Source: Dehalococcoidia bacterium
GTDB taxonomy: Bacteria > Chloroflexota > Dehalococcoidia > UBA3495
Length of the DNA: 47,808 nt
Reading direction: 5' to 3'
NCBI GenBank assembly: GCA_030753265.1
Contig: JASMCQ010000030.1
Span: 1-47,808, forward strand
Made by a program: the position numbers and the translations under genes. Under the pieces are notes generated by a model. That model ran no database searches. It was not told the origin of the DNA and was given only the letters and a program-made list of their open reading frames with translations. Below, one piece after another: positions 23,213 to 32,291 of this stretch (its first letter is position 1; each line of letters starts with the position of its first letter).

Positions 23213-25111
23213 ATGAAGGTCGCCGCAGTCTGGTGCAGAGTCTCCACCCATGACCAGCGGGAGCTGTCCCTGGACAGCCAAGAAATCGCTGTCCGAAAGG
23301 CGCTTGAGGCCCAGGGCTATGATGCTCCACCGCAGTACGTATTGACGGTGGATTGGTCGAGCCTGGACCTGATGTCTTGTCCTGAGTTCCGGCAGCTCCG
23401 TCGATGGATCGTTGACGGCACAATCCAGGCAATGGGTACTCTTGACCGGGACCGGCTCCAGGCACAAGGTCTGCAGCGGCTCATCTTTCTCTCGGAGTGT
23501 AGAGACAAGGGTGTGGAGATCATCACCGCGCAAGGTCCGCCCATGCTGGAAGGCGGTGAAGGGCAACTGGTGGAACTGGCCCTGGCCTTGGGTAAGGAAC
23601 GGTCGGTTTTGAGGGCACAGCAGGGCGCACGCGATGGACTACGGGACCGGGCTCGCCTCAAGGGTCTACCGCCCAACATGAACAAGCCTTTTGGGATGCG
23701 GTGGGAGAGCAACCGGTTGGTGCCCGACGAGAATTATCCTGTCGCCTGCGAAGTGTGGCGCATGGGCCTGGCAGGAGGGAAGAAGATCATGTCCATCGCC
23801 AAGGAATTGACTCGGAGAGGTATTCTCACCCCGAGCGGCAAGCTCGGTTGGTCTGGCTTTTCAGTGCGGCACATCTTGAGGAACCGGACATACGCCGGAG
23901 TGATTGAGGCGCTCAAGACCGAGTCAGTCGAGCCCAAAGTTCGAAGGGCGGCTACGTATGGAAAGTCCGGCAGGAGGCTCCGTCCCGAAAGTGAGCGTAT
24001 CCGGCTGGAAGGTCTGGTGGACCGGCCGATCGTCACCGAAGCCGAGTTCGGATGGATGCAGCAGCGGCTGAAGGAGAACCAGCGACTGGCGTTAAAGAAC
24101 ACCAAGCTCCGCTATTACCTGCTGAAGGGCATGATTCGGTGTGCCGCCTGCGGGAAGGCTTACGTCGGCGTCACCTTCAAGCGCCCCGGCAAGGAGTATT
24201 CCTACTACGTCTGCGGCGCCCATTGGAAGCGGCCTCTGCGGGGCGAGCTATGCCAGTCTCATAGTCTTGGAGCGGAAGCCATGGAGACGGCCGTCTTTGG
24301 CATGGTTGTGGACTTCCTCGATGGCCCTGAAGGATTTGAGGAAGAGATGCAGCGGCGGCGTGGGATCTCTGCGGAAAGCGAAGCGAGCCTGATTCGGGAA
24401 TTGGAGTCGCTTAATCGGCAAGCTCGCGAAGAGCAGGAGGCCGAGGCCAGGGCATTCCGGCTGGCCTCCCGTGGAACGGTGAGCGAGGAAGTATTCAACC
24501 AGGAGATCGGGCTGATCCGTACAAAACAACGCTGGATTGCCGAGCAACAGGAGCGAGTGGAGCACCAGCTTGAGGACATTCAGCGGTACAGCTTCGACCC
24601 TCAGAGTATAGAGACGTTGCGCCAGCGACTGGAGGCAAGGTTGGCGGCGGCCACTCCCGAGGACCGGCGATTTGTCCTGGAGGCAGTCGGAGCCAATATA
24701 ATCGTCCAAGCAGATGGAGCCTGGGAACTCGAACTCCAGGTCCCGCGTGAAGTCCCGACACCCGAGAGCGATTTACAAATAGTGAACAGCCGACCAGCCC
24801 ACGTCACCATCCAGATTCACGTACGAGATATCCAGGTCCGCGGCCAGGGCCTCCAGGTCGTCTTCTTGGGCGCGGTCGCGCAGGCTTGCCAGCTTGGCGT
24901 GACGGAACAAGGCATCATCCTCCAGGTTGATCTTGGCATCCAGGGCCACCGCCCGGCCGTCGTCGGTGATGACGAGGGGGTTTATCTCCACCAGGGAGCA
25001 GTCGTTTTCGAGAAGCAGCAGGTACATTGCCTCCAGTATCTGGACCACCTCCCGGACCGGCCCCGGATCCAGCTGCAGCCAGCCGGCCAGCCGGCGGGAC
25101 TTATAGGCTGA
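23213..25111 (+). CDS. large serine recombinase (phage-integrase type) with junction-derived tail
   Basis: Catalyses site-specific integration and excision. The resolvase domain has catalytic Ser11 in WCRVSTHDQ and the Arg-containing GTLDRDRLQ region; a recombinase domain follows (GKKIMSIAKELTRRGILTPSG, WSGFSVRHILRNRTYAGV), then a zinc ribbon (C309-x2-C312 ... YYVCGAHW ... LC) and a coiled coil (about 380-460). The family-like sequence ends about residue 525 (near 24790). The remaining ~108 residues are translated from the antisense strand of sucC, so the native stop codon was lost at the junction. Start ATG 23213. It lacks the Tyr/Asp/Glu-perfect motif of small resolvases but the fold order is typical. 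Confidence 0.9.
   Translation: MKVAAVWCRVSTHDQRELSLDSQEIAVRKALEAQGYDAPPQYVLTVDWSSLDLMSCPEFRQLRRWIVDGTIQAMGTLDRDRLQAQGLQRLIFLSECRDKGVEIITAQGPPMLEGGEGQLVELALALGKERSVLRAQQGARDGLRDRARLKGLPPNMNKPFGMRWESNRLVPDENYPVACEVWRMGLAGGKKIMSIAKELTRRGILTPSGKLGWSGFSVRHILRNRTYAGVIEALKTESVEPKVRRAATYGKSGRRLRPESERIRLEGLVDRPIVTEAEFGWMQQRLKENQRLALKNTKLRYYLLKGMIRCAACGKAYVGVTFKRPGKEYSYYVCGAHWKRPLRGELCQSHSLGAEAMETAVFGMVVDFLDGPEGFEEEMQRRRGISAESEASLIRELESLNRQAREEQEAEARAFRLASRGTVSEEVFNQEIGLIRTKQRWIAEQQERVEHQLEDIQRYSFDPQSIETLRQRLEARLAAATPEDRRFVLEAVGANIIVQADGAWELELQVPREVPTPESDLQIVNSRPAHVTIQIHVRDIQVRGQGLQVVFLGAVAQACQLGVTEQGIILQVDLGIQGHRPAVVGDDEGVYLHQGAVVFEKQQVHCLQYLDHLPDRPRIQLQPAGQPAGLIG
24790..24800. other. integration junction (right attachment site) in sucC
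   Basis: On the minus strand sucC reads ...LDGDVG then TGG TCG instead of the expected Cys-Met-Val-Asn codons of the LDGNIGCMVNGAG motif. Homology is lost at about 24795, immediately after GGCTG, and the recombinase 3' end lies on the other side. This places an att site within the Gly-Cys codons. Confidence 0.7.
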
Positions 25112-25573
25112 AATGCCCGTTCCGGGGTCGATGGGCTCGGTGTGGATATCCTCAGGGTTCTTTGCGGCTACCTGCTCAATATCCACGCCGCCGTTGGGAC
25201 AGGCCAGCACCACCAGGCCGCGATACAACGGATCGATGGTAATGGCCAGGTAGACCTCCCGGCTGATGCTGGCCAGTTCCTCCACCAGCACCTGATTCAC
25301 CTACAACCCCTGGGCGCCCGTCTGGTGGGTAACCAGGTTCTTGCCGAGCAGCTCTCCAGCGAGTTGTTCGGCTTCGTCGGGAGAGCGCACGACTCGGATA
25401 CCCCCGGCCGTGCCCCTTCCGCCCGCGTGCACCTGGGCCTTCAGCAGCGCCTGGCCTCCAAGGTCAGCGGTGGCCCGCCGGGCCTCCGAAGGAGAACTGG
25501 CGACCGCACTGGCCGGAACCGGAATGCCGTAGCGCCGGAATATATCTTTGGCCTGATACTCGTGAATTTTCAT
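24795..25573 (-). pseudogene. sucC: succinyl-CoA synthetase beta subunit, truncated and interrupted by an amber codon
   Basis: ADP-forming succinyl-CoA synthetase beta (citric acid cycle). The N-terminal ATP-grasp part is clear: MKIHEYQAKDIFRRYGIPVP, KAQVHAGGRG, LVTHQTG, then LVEEL..ISREVYLAITIDP, LVEINPLVI, ALDAKINLEDDA, and YVNLDGDVG. Two lesions: an in-frame TAG at 25303-25301 right after HQTGAQGL, where homologues continue into V-x-x-VLVEE, and truncation after about 259 of about 390 residues by the serine-recombinase element. The missing C-terminal ligase domain (NGAGLAMATMD..., catalytic partner of SucD) is not in the window, nor is sucD. It is either a dead copy, with a functional one elsewhere, or the cell lacks this enzyme. 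Confidence 0.88.
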
Positions 25574-25645
25574 CGATCCCTCTAAGGCTTCTCCGCGGAG
25601 GCGTCAACAGACAAGCCAGTCACGGAAGTCGGAGCGGGAAACCGT

Positions 25646-25674
25646 AGTTTAAGAGATTTTGACCACGCCGTCAA
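25646..25674 (-). promoter_or_regulatory. sigma70-type promoter for sucC
   Basis: On the minus strand TTGACG (25674-25669), 17-bp spacer, TAAACT (25651-25646), about 73 bp upstream of the sucC start. The rest of the 25574-25899 gap, leader of the divergent aldolase gene, shows no other clear element. Confidence 0.55.
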
Positions 25675-25899
25675 CGCAGGCCACCAGGCTCTCTCTGTGG
25701 ACAAAACAGTCGGGGCGTTGCATAATCCGAATCCATCAAGAGGCTTGACGATACCCCGCGGAGTCTGCCGCAAGCCCCTTCCGCAACGGGTCCGGCAAAA
25801 CCGGTCCCACCACTCACCTGCCGGACGGTTTCCCGGAGGTTCGCGGCCGGACAAACCGAGGCCGATACCTCACCTGATCAACTCCCTTGGAGGTCAACG

Positions 25900-26763
25900 A
25901 TGCCTGCCAGTGTTCGGTATAACAAGGTGATCGACTTATTAGAGCAGGACAAAACCGTCTTCTGTTCCGGCATGGTCTGGAACGGGAACCTGGACGACCT
26001 GACCTTCATCGCCGACTCAGACTACGACATGCTGATAATCGAGATGGAGCACCAGGGGTTCAGCCTCAACGACCTTCGCCTTTCCCTCCAGTTTCTACTG
26101 AATCGCAAGAGGATCGCCGGGCAGGGCAACCTCCAGGCGGACCCGGTCCCAATGGTGCGCATACCGCCTAACCTGCGAGAGCACAACCAGTGGGTGGCCA
26201 AGCAGGCCCTGGATACCGGCGTCTACGGCCTGGTTTTGCCCCACCTCAACACGGTGGAGGACGCCCAGGCGGCAGTGGTAGCGGCCCGGTATCCGCAAGT
26301 GCCGGGCGTCGCCGACTTCGAGCCTCAAGGCGAGCGGGGCTGGTGGCAACGGATCGCCCCCCGGTACTGGGGCCTGACTCCCCAGGAGTATTACGACGCC
26401 GCCGACCTCTGGCCTCTCGATCAAGACGGGAATATCCTGCTGATGGGAATCATCGAAGAACCGGAGGGGGTCAAGAACATCCGGGACATCCTGCGCCAGG
26501 CCAGGGGGATCGGCGCCATCTGGGCCGGACCGGGGGACATGTCGGTGGCCATGGGACATCGCGGCAACACCGGCCACCCCGAGGTTCAGGAAACCTTGTT
26601 GAAGATACTGGCAGCCTGCAAGGACGCCGGGGTGCCCTGCGCGGTGGGCGCCGCGGCGGCCGAGGTGCCGATGCGCCTGGAGCAGGGTTTCAGAATCGTC
26701 ATTACACCACCCGAGAAGACCACCCGGGGCCTGGCCGAGGGCCGCCGCCTTTCCGGCCGCTGA
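25900..26763 (+). CDS. HpcH/HpaI-type aldolase/citrate lyase family protein
   Basis: 287 residues, TIM-barrel, metal-dependent aldolase cleaving or forming 2-keto-3-deoxy or related hydroxy-acid substrates with pyruvate. Marks: LIIEMEHQGFSLNDLR (cf. DxEHGxxD), VPMVRIPPN, TGVYGLVLPHLNTVEDA, the metal-ligand GIIEEPEGVKNI (Glu), and WAGPGDMSVAMG (Asp). An insertion of WW/RYWGLTPQEYYD character between strands is seen in the 4-hydroxy-2-oxovalerate-like HpcH group. ATG with GGAGG 7 nt upstream. It stands alone, divergent from broken sucC. Exact substrate not assigned. Confidence 0.85.
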   Translation: MPASVRYNKVIDLLEQDKTVFCSGMVWNGNLDDLTFIADSDYDMLIIEMEHQGFSLNDLRLSLQFLLNRKRIAGQGNLQADPVPMVRIPPNLREHNQWVAKQALDTGVYGLVLPHLNTVEDAQAAVVAARYPQVPGVADFEPQGERGWWQRIAPRYWGLTPQEYYDAADLWPLDQDGNILLMGIIEEPEGVKNIRDILRQARGIGAIWAGPGDMSVAMGHRGNTGHPEVQETLLKILAACKDAGVPCAVGAAAAEVPMRLEQGFRIVITPPEKTTRGLAEGRRLSGR

Positions 26764-26868
26764 GCGTCCGCCGGTCGAATTCAGCCGGCCGAATTCAAAT
26801 GGACTCAAACCCGGTCCACCGACGAACTCATAGCCTGCACCAAGAGCCCGCCCAGTAGCCAACCTCGG

Positions 26869-26930
26869 TGGTTCGACAGGCTCGCCACGAACGGCGGAAA
26901 TCGGTTCGATTTGAGCGTATCGAAGGACCG
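26869..26930. repeat. REP-like palindromic repeat
   Basis: TGGTTCGACAGGCTCGCCAC...GAGCGTATCGAAGGACC folds back on itself (TTCGACAGGCTC against GAGCGTATCGAA, 10 of 12) with an inner CGAAC/GTTCG pair. I recall very similar intergenic repeats in many bacterial genomes. Only one copy is in the window. Confidence 0.55.
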
Positions 26931-26986
26931 AAAGTGCCCTCTTTTGGGGTTGTTAGATAGGCTCCAAGGTCTGGCCTCGGGCCGGG

Positions 26987-27007
26987 AGCCCCGGCACTGC
27001 CGGGGCT
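26987..27007. terminator. GC-rich hairpin between convergent genes
   Basis: AGCCCCGGC-ACT-GCCGGGGCT, a perfect 9-bp stem with 3-nt loop, 38 bp after the hflC-like stop. No T-run follows on either strand, so it would be a weak or factor-aided terminator. Confidence 0.4.
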
Positions 27008-27044
27008 TGCCCGAAGGGCGGCCGTCCGCGACCCGAACCGGCGC

Positions 27045-28280
27045 TCAGTTCCCCGGTGTGGATCCCTCGCCAGGGCTGTCCAGATACTTGAAAATATCGG
27101 CGTCGGCCGAAAGGATCACCGTGGTCCCCGTGTTCAGCACCTGCTCGTAAGCCTCCAAGCTGCGGAGGAAGGAGAAGAACTCCGGGTCTTCTTCCAATGC
27201 TTGCGCCAAAATACCGATCGCGTCGGCTTGGCCTTCGCCTCGCACCTGGTTGCTTGTCCTCTCGGCCTCGGCCAGGATGATCTCCCGTTCCTTGTTGGCT
27301 CCGGCGCGTATCTGCAGGTCCTGCTCGTCACCCTCGGCGCGAAACTTGGTGGCGATCCGGTTGCGCTCGGCCCGCATCCGCGTGAATATGGTGGGCGTCA
27401 CCGAATCGGGGAAGTCGGCCCGCTTGATCCTCACGTCAACTATCTCTATACCGAAAGGCTCGTCTCTCTCGACGAAATACCGAAGCGTGAACACGCTCCC
27501 AGCCTGCACTTTTTCCCCCTCCTGGATGTTCAAGAGCACGGTCCTGCTGGGTCCGTCGAAGCCCGTGATGGTAATGTCGAAGCCTTCTAATTGGCCTCCG
27601 TCCGGCCCGCTGGTCACCTCAATGTCGGTAGCGTTGCCGGGTCGGTCGGCATTCTCGGTGTCAAGAATATCGGCAGCTATCTGGACATTGAACGCCGCCC
27701 CGCCCGAACTGGGGACCACCATGCTTTCGGTTACCTCTTGACCGTTAATGCGGAGCCTGACGCCTTCCAACACTTTCTCCAGCAAGAGGCTGCGGGAATC
27801 GGTGCCCTCGATCAGGGGAAGCCCTTCCTTTTCATCGACGACCTGGATACCGGCAGCATCTAGGACCGGCTCGGCGCCGATTATCTCGTTGCGGTCCCGG
27901 AGCGCGATCTGGGCGCGGAGGGCGGAAGTAACGATGTCGCCCAACCGGCTGCGGGCATTGGCCTCGGTTTGCAACGTCTTCCGGAACTGGAACACATCCA
28001 TGATCCGGTATCGGGCATAGGAGTCGATTACCAGGTTCTGCTTTTCTTTGTCAGGCATGGCGACCGGTGGAGCGTCGATGCGCAGGATGCGCCGCTCGAA
28101 CCGAATGACATTGTCCACAAAGGGCGCTTTGAGATAGATGCCCGGTTCAACCCGGGTTTGCTTGACGTCCCCAAACCGCAGGACGAGAGCCTGCTGGGTC
28201 ACGTCCACGATGAAAAGGGATTGGGAGAGCACAATAGCCGCAATTATGAGCAGGACGGCGCCAACAACCAGCGTTCTCAT
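27045..28280 (-). CDS. hflC: HflC-like SPFH/prohibitin-domain protein with an internal insertion
   Basis: 411 residues; partner of HflK in a membrane complex that encloses and restrains FtsH. One N-terminal membrane helix (VVGAVLLIIAAIVLSQSLFIV), then the SPFH domain (VTQQALVLRFGDVKQTRVEPGIYLKAPFVDNV, ILRIDAPPVAMPDKEKQNLVIDSYARYRI), and a coiled-coil C-terminus (MRAERNRIATKFRAEGDEQ, ANKEREIILAEAERTSNQVRGEGQADAI). Residues about 150-265 are a beta-rich insertion (GIQVVDEKEG to VFTLRYFVE) inside the SPFH domain that makes it longer than typical HflC (about 330). ATG start, 31 bp after the hflK stop. Confidence 0.87.
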   Translation of the reverse strand: MRTLVVGAVLLIIAAIVLSQSLFIVDVTQQALVLRFGDVKQTRVEPGIYLKAPFVDNVIRFERRILRIDAPPVAMPDKEKQNLVIDSYARYRIMDVFQFRKTLQTEANARSRLGDIVTSALRAQIALRDRNEIIGAEPVLDAAGIQVVDEKEGLPLIEGTDSRSLLLEKVLEGVRLRINGQEVTESMVVPSSGGAAFNVQIAADILDTENADRPGNATDIEVTSGPDGGQLEGFDITITGFDGPSRTVLLNIQEGEKVQAGSVFTLRYFVERDEPFGIEIVDVRIKRADFPDSVTPTIFTRMRAERNRIATKFRAEGDEQDLQIRAGANKEREIILAEAERTSNQVRGEGQADAIGILAQALEEDPEFFSFLRSLEAYEQVLNTGTTVILSADADIFKYLDSPGEGSTPGN

Positions 28281-28311
28281 AGACGCATCGCTCCGTTTGT
28301 AAAGCTAATCA

Positions 28312-29412
28312 TTATGGGCTCGGATTGGGGCCGAGTGGGATGGGGGTCAGGCCGTCCTGGCCGCCCAGTATCAACACAGCCTCGGACTCAGGGGACACGA
28401 TGATCTTGGTCACTCTCGGCAGCACGTTCTCCATCGCCTCCAGGAATAACCGCTGGCGGGTGACGGCTCTGGAGGTCTCGGATATCGAGTACTCCTCTAG
28501 GACGGCGGTAAACCGGGCCGCCTCACCTTCTGCCCTGGCGATTCGTGCCTGAGCGAAGGCCTCTGCTTCCCTTTTTATCCGCTCCGCGTCACCCTTCGCC
28601 CTGGGGATAATGTCGTTCTCAAAGGAGCGAGCCTGGTTGATCTTAGTGTCCTTCTCCTGCCGGCCACGCAGGACATCGTCGAAGGCGTCCCGGACCTCTT
28701 CCGGAGCTTTCACATCCTGGAGCTGGACGTTCAGGACCGCGATGCCGGTGCCGTAGCTGTCCAATATCTCCTGCAACCGTTCCTTGGTCGACGCCGCCAC
28801 TTCCTCCCGCCGGAGCACCAGCACGTCGTCGATGGACCGCTGGCCCACCACCAGCCGCAGGGCCGCCTCGGCGGCGTCCTTCAACGTGCGACCGTCAGGC
28901 TGGCCGGGAAGGACCGTACGTCCCGGCGTTTCTTCTCCGGGGTCGTCCACTCGAAACAGGAATCCGTTCAGGTCCTTGATGTTGTACTGGACCACCATCG
29001 CCACGTCGACGATGTTCAGGTCCCCGCTGATCATCAGGGCCTCGTCCGGGAAAGCGGAGATGGCCCCCGCGTCGGTCCCGCGGAACCCCAGCTCCATTCG
29101 CCGGGTCTCCGTGACCTGGAGCACGGCCTTCTTCCCGATCGGCGCCGGCCACCACCAGTGGAGGCCGGGTTGCTCCACGGGGTTGCCCTGTACCTCGCCG
29201 AAGAGCCGTAGGGCGGCGTTTTCGCCGGGGCTGATGGTGTATACCCCGGTCCCTACCCAAATAACCGCGATCAGGGCAATGATGCCGACCACCAGCAGCC
29301 CCACACCACCGCCACCCAGCCGCTTGCCGATAGGACCGAGTGCATCTCGCACGCGGCCCAATATCTGGTCGAAGTTCACTTCAGGTTGCCGAGAGCCTCC
29401 AGGTGGGTACAT
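28312..29412 (-). CDS. hflK: HflK-like SPFH/prohibitin-domain protein
   Basis: 366 residues. A Gly/Pro-rich cytoplasmic N-terminus (MYPPGGSRQPEVNFD), a membrane helix (GVGLLVVGIIALIAVIWVGTGVY), and an SPFH domain with YTISPGENAALRLFGE, PGLHWWWPAPIG, FPDEALMISGDLNIVDVAMVVQYNI. The C-terminal coiled coil (NQARSFENDIIPRAKGDAERIKREAEAFAQARI, in two parts) and the LPRVTKIIVSPESEAVLIL ending match HflK. It precedes hflC by 31 bp as in other bacteria, and ftsH lies just upstream on the same strand, so the three are neighbours with a common function. Confidence 0.88.
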   Translation of the reverse strand: MYPPGGSRQPEVNFDQILGRVRDALGPIGKRLGGGGVGLLVVGIIALIAVIWVGTGVYTISPGENAALRLFGEVQGNPVEQPGLHWWWPAPIGKKAVLQVTETRRMELGFRGTDAGAISAFPDEALMISGDLNIVDVAMVVQYNIKDLNGFLFRVDDPGEETPGRTVLPGQPDGRTLKDAAEAALRLVVGQRSIDDVLVLRREEVAASTKERLQEILDSYGTGIAVLNVQLQDVKAPEEVRDAFDDVLRGRQEKDTKINQARSFENDIIPRAKGDAERIKREAEAFAQARIARAEGEAARFTAVLEEYSISETSRAVTRQRLFLEAMENVLPRVTKIIVSPESEAVLILGGQDGLTPIPLGPNPSP

Positions 29413-29769
29413 GTTTCAGCATCCTCTTTGTTCGGAGATTCAGGCCCGGTCACCCCCGGTCTTGCTCAGCAAACCAAGCGTACCGCCATTGGCCCATTTG
29501 ATTCTACCACCAAGTAGGTGGTTAAACCACACCGCACCGGCGGCCAGGCACCCACCTATCGGCAGAAGGAGCGCCTAAATCCGGCGCAAGCAGGCGGAAG
29601 AAGGGCTCGGCCCTGAGCAACTCCGGGCATTACCAGGGGGCGTTGCCCCCGGCATTATCATTTCGGCGGGCGGGTAGGAAAAGTAAACCTTACTTGTTAA
29701 ACTGGGCGCTGGTACGCCGCGGCGCGGCAAACTAGACCGAAGACCGCTAGACGGGAGGGGACTAGGCCC

Positions 29770-30054
29770 ATGGGTGACACCGGCCTGACCATAACAACCG
29801 GGAGCGACATGACCCGCATCCAGGTATCATGTGAGCACCAGAATGGGATGATCTACGTGGTGCCCGCCGAGCGGAGTTGGGTCTGCGGCAGCGAGCACCT
29901 ACCGGCCCACGCCCTGGCCGGCTTCTTCCGGGAGCTGGCGGCATTGCAACTACCCGCGGTCCAGGACCTGATGACCCAGTGGGGTATCTATTACCGCGAT
30001 CTGCCCCGTGGCGGTGGCGAGGCCGCGCCCCGTGCCGATGGCCCGGCTCCCTGA
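29770..30054 (+). CDS. small hypothetical protein
   Basis: 94 residues from ATG 29770 with GGGAGGGG about 9 nt upstream; ATG 29809 is an alternative. Beta-like start (RIQVSCEHQNGMIYVVPAERSWVC) then a helix (AHALAGFFRELAALQLPAVQDLM) and a disordered Pro/Ala tail. Two Cys. It runs opposite to its neighbours hflK and ftsH. No family recognised. The leader 29413-29769 has small hairpins (ACCACC/GGTGGT near 29510; GGGGGC/GCCCCC near 29640) but no clear promoter. Confidence 0.5.
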   Translation: MGDTGLTITTGSDMTRIQVSCEHQNGMIYVVPAERSWVCGSEHLPAHALAGFFRELAALQLPAVQDLMTQWGIYYRDLPRGGGEAAPRADGPAP

Positions 30055-30191
30055 ATCAGCGAAAACTGCCGGAATCTAACGGTGACGGCCCGGCGAGGCC
30101 GGGAAGGGGCGCACGCAGAGGTGATTGGTCACGCTCGGCCGCGCGGCAACCCGCAAGGGTCCAGTGAACGGGAGCCGCCCGGCTACCGGAG

Positions 30192-30213
30192 GCCCTGCCC
30201 CAACGGGCAAGGC
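30192..30213 (-). terminator. possible hairpin terminator after ftsH
   Basis: On the minus strand GCCTTGCCC-GTTG-GGGCAGGGC forms a 9-bp stem (one G-T pair) 7 bp after the ftsH stop. No T-run follows, so it is a weak candidate. Confidence 0.4.
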
Positions 30214-30219
30214 GCCCGG

Positions 30220-32211
30220 TCATGCCTCTGGGTCACCGGGCGCCACGGCCGGCGATGGGTCGGTATGGCTGGACATAGTCGGCGCCGGCTGAGGGACCGT
30301 GGGCTGGTGCGGCGTCGGTGTGTAGGACGGCGGCGGCGGCGGAACGGCAGGCGTCCCCGTCCCCGGTTCGCCGCCAAGCTCGTCATCACCGATAATTGTG
30401 TTCAATTGAGCCCCGGTAACCGTCTCGTGTTCGATCAGGTACTCGGAGAGGCGAACCAGTTTGGGTTTATGGGTGACCAGTATCTCCTCCGCACGCCGGT
30501 AGGCCATACCGATCAACTCCTTGACTTCCTCGTCGATCTCCTCGGCCACCTTGTCGCCATAGTCACGCTCTTCGCTGATCTCCCGGCCCAAGAAAACCAA
30601 CTCTTGGCGTTTCCCAAAGGTGCGCGGCCCGAGAGATTCACTCATGCCATAGCGCTTGATCATACTTAGCGCGATCTTGGTCCCCCGCTCCAGGTCGTTA
30701 CTGGCGCCGGTGGTCACCTCGTCGAAGATCAACTGCTCCGCAACCCGTCCGCCCATGGTGACGACCAGCATGTCCAAGAACTGATTCTTGGTCCACAGGT
30801 ACCGGTCTTCATCGGGCAACAGAGAAGTGTGGCCTCCCATGGCCCCTCGCGCCACAATGGAAATCTTGTGGACCTGGTCGGCGTGGGGCAAAATCCAGGC
30901 CGCCAGGGCGTGGCCGGCCTCATGGTAGGCGGTCATCTCCTTTTCCCGGGCGCTGATGACCCGGCTCTTGCGCTCCGGGCCAGCGATGATTCGTTCCACC
31001 GCCTCCTCGAACTCCTCCATGAAAATGGCCTTCTTGTTGAACCGGGCCGCCAGCAGCGCTGCTTCGTTGATCAGGTTCGCCAGGTCGGCGCCGCTGAACC
31101 CGGGGGTCTCCTTGGCCAGTGTTTCCAGGCTTACTTCAGGGGCCAGGGGTTTGCCGGCGGAATGGACCTTTAGAATCGCCGTGCGTCCCACGACATCCGG
31201 CAGGTCCAGCGTAACCCGGCGGTCGAAACGGCCGGGGCGCAGCAATGCCGGGTCCAGAATGTCCGGCCGGTTCGTGGCGGCCAGCACGATAATGTTGGTG
31301 TTGGTCTCGAAGCCGTCCATCTCCACCAGGATCTGGTTCAGCGTCTGTTCCCGTTCATCATGCCCGCCACCCAGACCGGCTCCCCGGTGCCGGCCCACGG
31401 CGTCTATCTCGTCGACGAAGACGATGCAAGGCGCGTTACGCTTGGCCTGGTCGAACAGGTCTCGAACCCTGGCCGCCCCAACACCAACGAACATCTCGAC
31501 GAATTCGCTTCCGCTTATGTGAAAGAAGGGTACTCCCGCCTCGCCGGCCACCGCCCTGGCCAGCAGCGTCTTGCCGGTTCCCGGCTGGCCCACCAGCAAG
31601 ATCCCCTTGGGGATCCGGGCGCCCAGGGAAAGGAACCGCTCCGGGTACTTGAGGAACTCCACCACTTCTTCGAGTTCGTTCTTGGCCTCTTCCACCCCGG
31701 CCACGTCGGCAAAGGTCACCCCGGGACGATTGAAGGGCATCATCCGGGCGCGGCTGCGGCCGAAGCTCATGGTCTGATTGTTGCTGCCCTGGGCTTGGCG
31801 CATCATGAACAAGATGAGGCCACCGAAGAAGATCAGAGGCAAGAAGTTGAGCAGCAGCCCGAAGAAGCCGCTCAGGCCGCTTGAACCCTTGAAGGTAACC
31901 TCAACGCCGCCGGGCGGGCCCACCTCAACGCCGCTTTCCAGCATCAGGCCGATCACGTCGGTATCGCTGCCAATCCTGCTGGTGAACCGGTCTGAGCCGG
32001 CCCGGCCGGTGGCCCTGGGGTAAACGACCAGCTTCCTGCCGTCTACCAGGACCTCGCGGATCTCGCCGTTCTTGGCCATCGCGATGACGGTTGTCAGCGG
32101 TTCCTCGCTTCGTTCCGCGAAGCTGGGCAGCAAGGTGTAGAAGATAACGATAATTCCAATGATGACCAAGAGATAAACGAAGCTATTCCTCAGCCACCGG
32201 TTATTTCCCAT
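30220..32211 (-). CDS. ftsH: ATP-dependent zinc metalloprotease FtsH
   Basis: A membrane-bound hexameric AAA+ protease that extracts and degrades membrane and regulatory proteins. From ATG 32211: first membrane helix ([18 protein letters not shown]), an extracytoplasmic segment, a second helix ([21 protein letters not shown]), the AAA domain with Walker A GQPGTGKT, Walker [13 protein letters not shown] and the second region of homology ([20 protein letters not shown]), then the zinc motif HEAGH with its distal acidic ligand region. The Pro/Thr-rich C-terminal tail (about 40 residues) is disordered. About 663 residues is usual. GAGAGG lies upstream of ATG 32211; the GTG two codons earlier is less likely. 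A promoter is visible at 32263-32291. HflK and HflC are encoded downstream on the same strand. Confidence 0.96.
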   Translation of the reverse strand: MGNNRWLRNSFVYLLVIIGIIVIFYTLLPSFAERSEEPLTTVIAMAKNGEIREVLVDGRKLVVYPRATGRAGSDRFTSRIGSDTDVIGLMLESGVEVGPPGGVEVTFKGSSGLSGFFGLLLNFLPLIFFGGLILFMMRQAQGSNNQTMSFGRSRARMMPFNRPGVTFADVAGVEEAKNELEEVVEFLKYPERFLSLGARIPKGILLVGQPGTGKTLLARAVAGEAGVPFFHISGSEFVEMFVGVGAARVRDLFDQAKRNAPCIVFVDEIDAVGRHRGAGLGGGHDEREQTLNQILVEMDGFETNTNIIVLAATNRPDILDPALLRPGRFDRRVTLDLPDVVGRTAILKVHSAGKPLAPEVSLETLAKETPGFSGADLANLINEAALLAARFNKKAIFMEEFEEAVERIIAGPERKSRVISAREKEMTAYHEAGHALAAWILPHADQVHKISIVARGAMGGHTSLLPDEDRYLWTKNQFLDMLVVTMGGRVAEQLIFDEVTTGASNDLERGTKIALSMIKRYGMSESLGPRTFGKRQELVFLGREISEERDYGDKVAEEIDEEVKELIGMAYRRAEEILVTHKPKLVRLSEYLIEHETVTGAQLNTIIGDDELGGEPGTGTPAVPPPPPSYTPTPHQPTVPQPAPTMSSHTDPSPAVAPGDPEA

Positions 32212-32262
32212 GCGCACCTCTCACCATTCCCTTACCAAAAGCCCGCAAAACCATCTCCTGAC

Positions 32263-32291
32263 ATTTTAGCTGAGCAGGTTCCAAATTGCAA
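32263..32291 (-). promoter_or_regulatory. sigma70-type promoter for ftsH
   Basis: On the minus strand TTGCAA (32291-32286), 17-bp spacer, TAAAAT (32268-32263), about 52 bp before the start codon. The spacer is occupied by one copy of a 12-bp direct repeat. Confidence 0.6.

Noticed and set aside
30055..30220. GC-rich structured stretch considered as a noncoding RNA gene
   Set aside because: Several small hairpins are present but no conserved core of tmRNA, RNase P, SRP RNA or a tRNA could be found.
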